DNA of 64,000 bases from Firmicutes bacterium HGW-Firmicutes-1 (lineage in GTDB: Bacteria > Bacillota > Clostridia > Lachnospirales > Vallitaleaceae), in the NCBI GenBank assembly GCA_002841625.1, contig PHAG01000006.1, forward strand, positions 248,001-312,000. Direction: 5' to 3'. Numbering within the stretch: position 1 is the first letter of the stretch; each line of letters begins with the position of its first letter. The position numbers and the translations under genes were made by a program. The notes under the pieces were generated by a model that was not told the DNA's origin, did no database searches, and worked only from the letters and a program-made list of their open reading frames with translations. This document shows positions 19,701-27,324 of the stretch, piece after piece.

Positions 19701-22700
19701 TAAAGATAATACGAAGTTTATTGAAGAGAGGAATACGGAGCCTGAACACTTGGAAAAAGAGCTTATGACAAGTGTTTATTCCGTATACCATTTAAGTGGA
19801 TCGTTATTGAAGGAAAAAATAGACACACCAATTCAAATTGTATATGCCTATTCTGTAAATGGACTTAAAGGACATTCACACTATGAAGCTGTCGGAAGTC
19901 TGTTAAAAACCATATGTTTTGAAACCTCTAAAATTGGGTATAAAACGATTGGTTTTAACCTAACGAATGCGGAGGGCGAGTATCCTTTGACTACAGAAAT
20001 AGCGGTAGATATATTGGATATACTGTTATCAGAGCTAAAATCAGAGGATAAGGAGGTCATTTATCAGGAGGGTCACAGATCAGTAAAAGTAATAAGTGCT
20101 ATTGATAATATTGAGAAAAATCAAAGTGAGATACCACTCATAAAAGATAAAGGGGTATACATCATAACAGGAGGCGCAGGAGGTTTAGGTTTCATATTTG
20201 CTGAGCACTTAGCTAAAGTCTATCAAGCAAGATTGGTACTTGTTGGAAGGTCAGACCTTACTAAGGATAAGCAATCTCAAATCGATCTTCTAAAGGGATA
20301 TGGTGCTCAAGTAGCCTATGTTAAAGCAGATATTTCTAAAAAAGAAGATGCAGATGAGCTTATTACTAAAGCTAAAGATGAGTATAAAGAAATAAATGGC
20401 ATCATTCACAGCGCAGGGGTTATTAGAGATTCTTATTTGATTAATAAAACAGAAGAAGAACTTACAGCAGTATTTGCTCCAAAAGTATATGGAACTCAGT
20501 GGTTGGATGAGGCGACGAAAGATGAGCCATTAGATTTTTTTGCTATGTTTTCATCAATAACCTCTGTACTTGGTAATGCAGGTCAAACAGATTATGCCTA
20601 TGCCAATGGTTTTATGGATAGCTATGCAATTTATAGAGAGAAAATGAAGCAGCATAAAAAACGCCAAGGAAAGAGTATATCAATTAATTGGCCATTATGG
20701 CGTGAGGGTGGTATGAAGGTTGATCAGCAGACCGAAATATTGCTTGAAAAGAACTTTGGTTTAAAGCTTTTTGAAACGGAGATAGGAATTGACACCTTTG
20801 AATTAAGCTTATTACAGCCAGTGTCACAGCTTATTGTATTGCAGGGTGATAAAAGAAAGATAAATAATACAATCAAAAGAAATCAAGAAAAAGCTGTTAA
20901 GGAAACAGAAACTATAGAAATTTTGGAAGCTGATGAAAAGAATATCTTAGAGAAGTTACAAGGAGACTTAAAGCAAATTATAGCAGAAATTCTAAAATTA
21001 CAGATAAGTGATATTGATTTAGATGAAGATATGAGCGGCTTTGGGTTTGATTCGATTTCTTTTACTGAATTTAGCAATGCTTTAAATAATAAATATTTAA
21101 TAGATATCATGCCATCTGTTTTTTATGAGCACACAACACTAATTTCGTTGATAAAATATCTACTAGATACTTATAAAGGTATATTAGGTAATTACTTTGG
21201 CGAAAAGGTTATAAGAGTAAGTCATCAAGAGGTATCGAATAAGGTGGAAGAAATACCTGTAATAGAAACCAAAGGCAGAACAAGATTTAACAATTACCCT
21301 GTTTCAAGAGTGATACCACATATAGAACATAGTAAGGAGCCGGTGGCTATTGTTGGATTAAGTTGCGTTATGCCGGGATCAGAAAATTATCAGGAATTTT
21401 GGAATAATATTGAGAATGAAAAAGATTTAATTACAGAAATTCCGAGTGATAGATGGGACTGGAAAGCATACTATGGTGACCCTATCAATGAAGCCAATAA
21501 AACGAATATTAAGTGGGGAGGCTTCATGAAGGACATTGACAAATTTGATCCATTGTTCTTTGGTATTTCACCACGAGAAGCCGCATTAATGGATCCGCAA
21601 CATAGGATATTTATAGAAAATGTATGGAGAGCAGTAGAAGATGCTGGATATAAGGCAAGCGATTTAGCGGGAACGAGAACGGGTGTATTTATAGGGGCAG
21701 GAGCTTGTGAGTATCGTTACTTATTAAAGGAAAGTGGTATAGATCTTCATGCGCAGATATCAACGGGTACAGCATTTTCAATCATGGCAAATCGTATATC
21801 GTACCAATTAGATTTGCGTGGGCCAAGTGAGGTAATTGATACTGCTTGCTCTAGTTCTTTGGTTGCAATACATCGTGCAGTTGAGGCAATACAAAGAGAT
21901 GGTTGTGAAATGGCCTTTGCCGGAGGCATTAATGCCTTATTCAGTCCGGAAAATTTTATAACATTTTCTAAGGCTGGAATGCTCTCGCAAGATGGAAGGT
22001 GTAAGACTTTTGATAAGAGCGCCAATGGTTATGTAAGAGGTGAGGGATGTGGGGTGGTGCTTTTAAAGCCTTTAAGTAAAGCTATTAAAGACCATGATAC
22101 CATTTATGCTGTAATAAAAGGGTGTGCTGTCAACCACGGAGGGCATGCGAACACGATGACGACACCTAATCCAAATGCACAAGCAGAGTTAATCGTTAGT
22201 GCATGGGAAGAGTCAAATATTGATCCTACGACAATAGGATATATTGAAGCCCATGGAACGGGAACTAGCCTAGGAGATCCAATTGAAATCAATGGATTAA
22301 AGAAAGCATTTGAGCAATTATATAAAAACTCGGAAATAACAATGCCAGACAGACCTTATTGTGGAATTGGCTCAGTGAAAACAAACATTGGACATCTTGA
22401 ATTCGGTGCTGGCATAGCAGGTGTTATAAAAATCATACTTGCTATGAAGAACAAAAAGATACCAGCAAGCATTCATTTTGAAGAACAAAATCCTTATATT
22501 AAACTAGAGGACAGCCCTTTTTATATTGTAGACAAAACAATACAATGGGAGGCCTTTAAAGATGATCGTAATAACTGGATTCCTAGACGTGGAGGAGTTA
22601 GTTCATTTGGCTTTGGAGGTGTAAACGCACATCTTGCATTAGAGGAGTATCTAGCTCCAACTGCTGCAATTGTAGAGGAGTCAGCTCAACCACAAATCAT

Positions 22701-25700
22701 CATTTTATCTGCTAAGAGTGAAGACCGCCTTAAGGCATATGCAAAGGATTTAATCGAATTTCTTGATCATCAACTAGTGATTGAGGATCAAGAGCCTCAA
22801 CACTGTGTGAAGGTTTCAGATATTGCTTATACCTTGCAAGTTGGAAGAGAAGAAATGGATGTAAGGATGGCTATTATAGCAAGTCATTTATTAGAACTAA
22901 GAGACAAATTAACTTCTTATTATAGAGATGAAGAAAATGCAGATCTCTTTATAGGTAATGTAAAGAACAATAAAGACAAAATTAATTTGTTAATTACAGG
23001 TGAAAAAGGTAAAAAATATATAAAGAGTGTTGTAGAAGATGGTGAGTTGAGACAAATAGCTGGATTGTGGATATCTGGGGTTAAGATAGAATGGTCAAGT
23101 TCAGACAAAGGAAATCATAGTAAACGTATTGCACTCCCTACATATCCTTTTGCAAGAGAAAGTCATTGGTTTACCGATTTACCAAGTGGAAAAAAATCTA
23201 AAACAGCTATTGTATCTGAAACAAATGATTTGCATCCATTAATAAGTAAAAATACTTCTGATTTTTATGAACAGAAATTCACAACAATATTGGATGAAAA
23301 CCAATTTTATCTTGCAGATCATGTAGTAGCAGGGCAAAAGATGTTGCCTGGTGTTGCTTCTATCGAGATGGCATACATTGCTGGAAAACTCTCTGGGAAA
23401 AGAAATATTTCAAAAATTCAAGATATTATATGGATTAGACCAATTATAGTATTAGAGAAGTTAAAAGAAGTTAATATCAGTCTTTCTACAAAGGGAGATG
23501 TGATTGATTATGCGATCCAATCGATAAATGAGGACAACAGTCGAACGCTATATTCTCAAGGTAAATTACGAATGGATTTAAAGGACATACAACCTATTCA
23601 TACATACATTGATATTGGTGCTATAAAGGAACAATGTCAAGTTTTAATAGATAGTCAACAATGTTACAGTAAGTTTAGGGAAAGCGGATTAGAATACGGT
23701 TCAAGTTTTAGAACCATAAAAGAGATATACAGTGGTGATAATGAAGCACTCACAGCACTTCAATTACCAAGTGATCTTATAGAAGACTTCAATAAATTTG
23801 AGTTACACCCTTCTTTAATGGATGGTGCACTTCAATCAGTAATTGGTATAAAAAATTCAGGGTTAGAGGGAGAGGGTGTACATCTTCCGATTGGCATTGA
23901 AGAAATAGAAATCTTTCATCCATTGAGTATCCAATGCTATATATATGCCAAAACAGTTAAGGATTTTGAAAAAGCAGAAGGCCGTAGTAAAAAGTATACG
24001 ATTGAAATTGTAGACACCAATGGCTTGGTATTGGTTAGAATGAAAGAATTTATGGTAAGGCCGCTTCACAAGACAGTGTCAGAGGAGCAAAACTCATTTA
24101 ACGTAACTAAGTACGATAACACTGATTTATTAAATAAAGTACAAGAGAAATTAAAACGAATTTTATCGGAAGAAATTAATATGCCAATAACAAGAATTGA
24201 TGCATATGAACCATTCGAAAAATACGGCATTGATTCCATAATGATTATGAGCTTGAACGGAGTACTTGAAACCCATTTTGGTAACATATCAAAGACATTG
24301 CTCTTTGAGTATAAGAATCTTAGAGAGCTTGCAGAATATTTTGCTAAAAACCACAGTGAAAAATTTGAAGAAGGTATGGGTAGCACTGAAGAAATGATAC
24401 CAAAAGAGATAAATCCTGTAACAGAGGTTAAAACCAATATACCTTTACGTTCTAATAGTGAGAGGTTTGTTAGGTCAGAACAAATTATGAATAAGTCTGA
24501 AATTGCAGAAGATGATATTGCAATTATTGGAGTAAGTGGTAGATACCCAATGGCAGATACACTTGATGAGTTCTGGGAAAATCTTAAGGTAGGCAAGGAC
24601 TGTATTACGGAAGTTCCTAAAGAAAGATGGAATCACGATGCTTATTATGACGCCGACAAAAATAAAAAAGGCAAAAGTTATAGTAAGTGGGGAGGCTTTA
24701 TTAATGATGTAGACAAGTTTGATCCAATGTTCTTTAATATTTCCCCTAAAGAAGCTGAAATTATGGATCCACAAGAAAGACTTTTTCTTCAAACAGTTTG
24801 GCATACAATAGAGGATGCTGGGTATACAAAGTTACGTCTAGAACAGTATAAGGTTGGGGTATTTGCAGGGGTTATGTATAATCACTATCCAATGTATGCT
24901 GCGGAAGAATCAATGAAGGGTAATGTTATAGCGGTGAATTCGACCTATGCCTCTATTGCTAATAGAGTATCCTATTATTTTAATCTTAATGGACCAAGTA
25001 TTTCATTGGATACTATGTGTTCTTCATCTTTAACAGCTATTCACTTAGCGTGTGAAAGTATAAAAAGAGGTGAATGTGACGCTGCTTTAGCAGGGGGCGT
25101 AAACGTTACGATTCATCCAAATAAATACATTATGTTAAGTCAAGGTAGGTTTGCCTCTAGTGATGGAAGATGCAGGAGCTTTGGTGAAGGGGGAGACGGT
25201 TATGTGCCAGGTGAAGGAGTAGGTACAGTTTTATTAAAACCATTGAAGAAAGCTATACTGGATGGAGACAGAATCTATTCCGTTATTAAAGGAACAGCTA
25301 TGAACCATGGTGGTAAGACAAATGGTTATGCAGTTCCGAATCCAAAGGCTCAAAGTACTTTGATTTCGGAAGCCTTAATAAAGGCAAAAGTGAATCCTAG
25401 AACGATCAGTTATATAGAAGCCCATGGAACAGGAACATCCTTGGGAGATCCTATTGAGATTGCGGGATTACAAAAGGCCTTTGAAGCTTATACACAGGAT
25501 GCACAGTTTTGCTCAATTGGTTCATCAAAATCTAATATTGGTCATCTTGAATCAGCCGCTGGGATAGCTGCCATAACAAAAGTCATTCTACAAATGAAGT
25601 ATAAGACCTTGGTGCCTTCCATTCATTCTGAAAACATGAATCCGAATATTAATTTTGAGACCTCACCATTTTATATTCAGCATGAGTTAAAGGAGTGGAA

Positions 25701-27324
25701 AGCGCCAATTATTGACGGACAAAATTATCCAAGGTGTGCGGGCATTAGTTCGTTTGGTGCGGGTGGATCAAATGCCCATATTATAATGGAGGAATACATA
25801 GATTCAATATCACAGCCGAGGGTTACAGTTCGAGAAAAAGAATTAATACTATTATCAGCAAGAGACGAAGATAGGTTAAAAGAATATGCGTTAAGATTAT
25901 CAACATATCTTGAAAAAATTGAAGCATATGAGAAGCCATCTCTAAGTGGAATTGCATATACGTTGCAAACGGGTAGAGAAGCTATGGAAGAGAGATTAGC
26001 CTTAATTGTATCAAATATAGAAGAGTTGCGTGAAAAATTACTAGGGTTTATCAGAAGCGATAAACATATGGAGGCTGTCTATAGGGGAAGCATTAAAACT
26101 AGAATAAATCATGAAGACCTTTTTGATACAGTGAAACAGGAAAACAATAGAAAACTGTTTGAATTAAAGCAATACGAGAAGCTTGCTCAAGAATGGACGG
26201 TAGGGGAAGCCATTGATTGGAGAACATTATACCGTGATGAGATGAATAAGGTCCTATCACTACCCGTGTACCCATTTGCTAGAGAATATTATTGGATACC
26301 AGGCCAAGGAGAAAATAACTTGAATTCTGATGCTAAACAGCAAACTGCAGCAACCCTACACCACTTAGTAGGTAAGAATACATCAACCCTTAATGAGCAA
26401 TGTTTTGAAACAGTATTTAACGGTAACGAGTTCTTCTTTAAGGACCATGTTGTAGCGGGGCGAAAAATAATGCCAGCAGCAGCATTCATAGAAATGGCTA
26501 GAGCTGCAGGGGATTTATCCGAAAACATGAAGGTTTGTAAAATGAAGGATATGATTTGGGTTAAGCCGATAACGATGGATAATATATCCAAGCTAATACA
26601 AATAAATCTTATACCAGAGATTGGATTCGTAGAATATGAAATAGTTGAAACGCTAGAGAATGACATAAAAACCATTTATTCAAAAGGTAGATTAATTTAT
26701 GGTGAACTGACTTTGGATGAGATGGATGAAGTGTTCTTTGATATTGAATCTATTAAAGGAAGGAGTACCGAGGTTATTAGTAGACAACAATGTTATACCG
26801 CATTTGATGAGATTGATATACAATATGGTAATCGTTTTAGAGTAATACAAGAAATGTATGTTGGCAAAGGTCAAGCATTAGCTAAATTAAAGTTGCAAGA
26901 AAAAGATGATCTTGATGAATTCGTTTTGCATCCTACAATACTTGATGGTATGTTTCAATCCGTGCTAGGTGTTGGGTATGGTCAATCTGCCAAGCAGCTT
27001 TATATACCATTTACTATAGGAGAATTGAGTATTTACGGACCATTATCATATAGAGGTTATAGCTATGCGGTATCTAAGAATAATGGACGATTAGAAAGTG
27101 ATATAAAGGTGTTTGATATTTATCTTTTGGATGAAGCTGGAAAGGTAGTATTAAAAGTTAGTGACTTTTCGGTAAAACCGATGATAAAAAGAGTAAGCCA
27201 TCCAGCGAATAGTATGGAGGGTGTTGAACTTATAGATTTATTAAATAAAGTATACCTTGGAGAAACAGAGGTTGATAGCGTTATCGAGTTCATAGAGGGT
27301 AAGGAGGGTATGGAGAATGCATAA
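13780..27324 (+). CDS. Trans-AT polyketide synthase, fragment 4 (DH4-KR4-ACP4-KS4-DH5-KR5-ACP5-KS5-DH6-ACP6-KS6-DH7)
   Basis: 4514 residues; the 5' end is again a linker break (homology starts at SGGEIDW near 13795), so the listed start is arbitrary. By residue: linker tail 1-45; DH4 54-331 (H87, D255); KR4 342-814 (GGAGGLG near 572, S699/S700, Y713, N717); ACP4 824-901 (S866); KS4 959-1399 (C1131); linker; DH5 1591-1869 (H1621, D1789); KR5 1879-2371, with an 11-residue insert at 2061-2071; ACP5 (S2425); KS5 about 2520-2957 (C2690); linker; DH6 (H3181, D3348); ACP6 directly after DH6 (GIDS, S3486), so no KR; KS6 (C3747, MCSSS); linker; DH7 (H4223, D4389); acidic helical tail from about 4478. 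KS4 and KS5, and DH4 and DH5, are near-duplicates at DNA level. ACP6 and KS6 belong to a different sequence type. The last module is split: DH7 here, its KR in the next protein. It overlaps the next gene by 8 nt, so the two are translationally coupled. Confidence 0.93.
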   Translation: MKRVFSGGEIDWELLYNKNSQRRISLPTYPFAREGYWIPAGNTSVSGYNQQEVLRKLHPMIDRNTSTLEEQKFTTVFSGKEFYLSDHVIAGDKILPGVTYIEMARAASELSGLDHIQKIKDIVWIRPIKIEECSREIQICLYPNQNNVGYEISSINEDGTKLLHGQGKMLIGMENTFYNNEEPINLESIKQRCTNHISKEAYYNRYIEAGYEYGKSLQSMEEIYVGKGEALALLIFPAGVNTQLQDIRLHPSLMDGAFQTIAALVDERDATAYLPFALGEIEIIRNLKEKCYAYTTLVSETFNIKKYNIDVVDEEGMLLLRFKDFSLRGVQMIHQADVAAQSETLYYSCHWEQRALIEVEEKVTLESILLFDQDENLYKVLKETHRERKITLVKVGASYKEVSDDEYEINPANHEDYVKMLKSLEKKKNIPTHILHLWNIQKCEQIDLGAYSVYHLSRALVEQKLNKHLKFVFGYSVEGEKGYSHHEAVGSLLKTVCLETTKIGYKTIGFNTKRTIDILDILLSELKAEDKEIKYQDGQRLVKYIYEIEEIENTEKEHKSLIKHKGVYLITGGAGGLGQIFAEHLAKVYHARLVLVGRSELTKEKQLKIDLLKKYGAEVIYIEADISKKEEVDQLITKAKVEYKEINGIIHSAGVIRDSYLINKSEEEMTAVLDPKVYGTLWLDEATKDEPLDFFVMFSSITAVLGNAGQTDYAYANSFMDSYANYREKLKQQVERQGKSISINWPLWREGGMKVDQQTEILIEKNFGLKLFETEIGIDTFELSLLQSATQFIVLQGDRKKINNAIKKNQEKVIIETETIEILEADEKNILEKLQEDLKQIIAGILKLQISDIDLDEDMSGFGFDSISFTEFSNALNDKYLIDIMPSIFYEHTTIISLIEYLLETYKVKFGNYFGKKVKKVDHQEVLNKVEEIPVIETKSRLRFNNYPVSRVIPHIEHMKEPVAIVGLSCVMPGSENHREFWNNIENEKDLITEIPRDRWDWKAYYGDPINEANKTNIKWGGFIRDIDKFDPLFFGISPREAALMDPQHRIFIENVWRAIEDAGYKASDLAGTRTGVFIGAGACDYSYLLKESGIDLHAQITTGTSFSIMANRVSYQLDLRGPSEIIDTACSSSLVALHRAVEAIQKDGCEMAFAGGINALLNPETFITLSKAGMLSEDGRCKTFDKRANGYVRGEGCGVLLLKPLSKAIKDHDTIYAVIKGCAVNHGGHANTMTTPNPNAQAELIVSAWEESKIDPTTIGYIEAHGTGTSLGDPIEINGLKKAFEQLCKNSDIATLDRAYCGIGSVKTNIGHLEFGAGIAGVIKVILAMKNKKIPASIHFEEQNPYIKLEESPFYIVDKTIQWEALKDDNNNLVPRRGGVSSFGFGGVNAHIALEEYLVPTATVAEESIKPQMIILSAKSEERLKAYAKDLIEYIDQQQVMEAQEPQHSTNISDIAYTLQVGREEMDVRMAIIASHLSELRDKLTSYYRDEENADLFIGNVKNNKDKINLLITGEKGKNYIKSIVEDGELRQIAKLWISGIKIEWSSPDQENNRKRISLPTYPFAKESYWVPERDKSEGNNNQCQLISKLHPMIDRNTSTLEEQRFTTVFSGKEFFLSDHIIEGSKILPGVTYIEMARAASELSGMNHIRKIKDIVWIRPMIIDEVSREVHIYLYPNQDNVEYEIGTINEEGTYLLHGQGKMRIGIENTFNTNDEPINLESIKQRCTNHISKEAYYNRYIEAGYEYGKSLQSMEELYVGKGEALALLIFPAGVNTQLQDIRLHPSLMDGAFQTIAALVDEGDATAYLPFALGEIEIIRDFKEKCYAYTTLVSEKINIKKYNIDVVDEEGMLLVRFKDFSLRGIQTVDQVAIAVQSETLYYSSQWEQKEFIDVEQQKVELRSILLFDTEEGLYKAIKETDRESEVTLVKVGASYKVVSEDEYEINPSNHNDYIKLVQALKEKKRIPSVILHFWSKDNTKFIEERNTEPEHLEKELMTSVYSVYHLSGSLLKEKIDTPIQIVYAYSVNGLKGHSHYEAVGSLLKTICFETSKIGYKTIGFNLTNAEGEYPLTTEIAVDILDILLSELKSEDKEVIYQEGHRSVKVISAIDNIEKNQSEIPLIKDKGVYIITGGAGGLGFIFAEHLAKVYQARLVLVGRSDLTKDKQSQIDLLKGYGAQVAYVKADISKKEDADELITKAKDEYKEINGIIHSAGVIRDSYLINKTEEELTAVFAPKVYGTQWLDEATKDEPLDFFAMFSSITSVLGNAGQTDYAYANGFMDSYAIYREKMKQHKKRQGKSISINWPLWREGGMKVDQQTEILLEKNFGLKLFETEIGIDTFELSLLQPVSQLIVLQGDKRKINNTIKRNQEKAVKETETIEILEADEKNILEKLQGDLKQIIAEILKLQISDIDLDEDMSGFGFDSISFTEFSNALNNKYLIDIMPSVFYEHTTLISLIKYLLDTYKGILGNYFGEKVIRVSHQEVSNKVEEIPVIETKGRTRFNNYPVSRVIPHIEHSKEPVAIVGLSCVMPGSENYQEFWNNIENEKDLITEIPSDRWDWKAYYGDPINEANKTNIKWGGFMKDIDKFDPLFFGISPREAALMDPQHRIFIENVWRAVEDAGYKASDLAGTRTGVFIGAGACEYRYLLKESGIDLHAQISTGTAFSIMANRISYQLDLRGPSEVIDTACSSSLVAIHRAVEAIQRDGCEMAFAGGINALFSPENFITFSKAGMLSQDGRCKTFDKSANGYVRGEGCGVVLLKPLSKAIKDHDTIYAVIKGCAVNHGGHANTMTTPNPNAQAELIVSAWEESNIDPTTIGYIEAHGTGTSLGDPIEINGLKKAFEQLYKNSEITMPDRPYCGIGSVKTNIGHLEFGAGIAGVIKIILAMKNKKIPASIHFEEQNPYIKLEDSPFYIVDKTIQWEAFKDDRNNWIPRRGGVSSFGFGGVNAHLALEEYLAPTAAIVEESAQPQIIILSAKSEDRLKAYAKDLIEFLDHQLVIEDQEPQHCVKVSDIAYTLQVGREEMDVRMAIIASHLLELRDKLTSYYRDEENADLFIGNVKNNKDKINLLITGEKGKKYIKSVVEDGELRQIAGLWISGVKIEWSSSDKGNHSKRIALPTYPFARESHWFTDLPSGKKSKTAIVSETNDLHPLISKNTSDFYEQKFTTILDENQFYLADHVVAGQKMLPGVASIEMAYIAGKLSGKRNISKIQDIIWIRPIIVLEKLKEVNISLSTKGDVIDYAIQSINEDNSRTLYSQGKLRMDLKDIQPIHTYIDIGAIKEQCQVLIDSQQCYSKFRESGLEYGSSFRTIKEIYSGDNEALTALQLPSDLIEDFNKFELHPSLMDGALQSVIGIKNSGLEGEGVHLPIGIEEIEIFHPLSIQCYIYAKTVKDFEKAEGRSKKYTIEIVDTNGLVLVRMKEFMVRPLHKTVSEEQNSFNVTKYDNTDLLNKVQEKLKRILSEEINMPITRIDAYEPFEKYGIDSIMIMSLNGVLETHFGNISKTLLFEYKNLRELAEYFAKNHSEKFEEGMGSTEEMIPKEINPVTEVKTNIPLRSNSERFVRSEQIMNKSEIAEDDIAIIGVSGRYPMADTLDEFWENLKVGKDCITEVPKERWNHDAYYDADKNKKGKSYSKWGGFINDVDKFDPMFFNISPKEAEIMDPQERLFLQTVWHTIEDAGYTKLRLEQYKVGVFAGVMYNHYPMYAAEESMKGNVIAVNSTYASIANRVSYYFNLNGPSISLDTMCSSSLTAIHLACESIKRGECDAALAGGVNVTIHPNKYIMLSQGRFASSDGRCRSFGEGGDGYVPGEGVGTVLLKPLKKAILDGDRIYSVIKGTAMNHGGKTNGYAVPNPKAQSTLISEALIKAKVNPRTISYIEAHGTGTSLGDPIEIAGLQKAFEAYTQDAQFCSIGSSKSNIGHLESAAGIAAITKVILQMKYKTLVPSIHSENMNPNINFETSPFYIQHELKEWKAPIIDGQNYPRCAGISSFGAGGSNAHIIMEEYIDSISQPRVTVREKELILLSARDEDRLKEYALRLSTYLEKIEAYEKPSLSGIAYTLQTGREAMEERLALIVSNIEELREKLLGFIRSDKHMEAVYRGSIKTRINHEDLFDTVKQENNRKLFELKQYEKLAQEWTVGEAIDWRTLYRDEMNKVLSLPVYPFAREYYWIPGQGENNLNSDAKQQTAATLHHLVGKNTSTLNEQCFETVFNGNEFFFKDHVVAGRKIMPAAAFIEMARAAGDLSENMKVCKMKDMIWVKPITMDNISKLIQINLIPEIGFVEYEIVETLENDIKTIYSKGRLIYGELTLDEMDEVFFDIESIKGRSTEVISRQQCYTAFDEIDIQYGNRFRVIQEMYVGKGQALAKLKLQEKDDLDEFVLHPTILDGMFQSVLGVGYGQSAKQLYIPFTIGELSIYGPLSYRGYSYAVSKNNGRLESDIKVFDIYLLDEAGKVVLKVSDFSVKPMIKRVSHPANSMEGVELIDLLNKVYLGETEVDSVIEFIEGKEGMENA
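13785..13800 (+). other. Deletion/frameshift scar in the post-KS3 linker
   Basis: Same position as the in-frame scar at 9432: codons for EGEEG, then about 13 nt, then GEIDWELL in another frame. About 59 nt are missing relative to the KS1 linker. The roughly 300 nt before this scar are nearly identical to those before 9432. Confidence 0.85.
16650..22660 (+). repeat. Tandem near-identical KS-DH-KR-ACP module repeat, period about 4.68 kb
   Basis: The KS4 block (16655-17980) and KS5 block (21335-22650) are nearly identical in DNA, and the active-site Cys codons are 4677 nt apart (17170 and 21847). The flanking DH4/DH5 (for example 14330-14600 and 18930-19200) and KR4/KR5-ACP4/ACP5 segments are also closely matched. 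This indicates recent module duplication or gene conversion. Confidence 0.8.
19954..19992 (+). repeat. Copy 1 of an identical 39-nt repeat; 33 nt of it an in-frame insert (LTNAEGEYPLT)
   Basis: This stretch, starting TTTAACCTAACGAATGCGGA, is identical base for base to 34946-34984. It lies in the structural half of KR5. Aligned to KR4 (GFN-TKRTIDILDIL), KR5 reads GFN-LTNAEGEYPLT-TEIAVDILDIL, so codons 19960-19992 are an exact 11-codon insertion after FN. The insert is more G+C-rich than its surroundings. TTTAAC before it and TTTGAC at its end resemble a short direct repeat. Confidence 0.85.
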
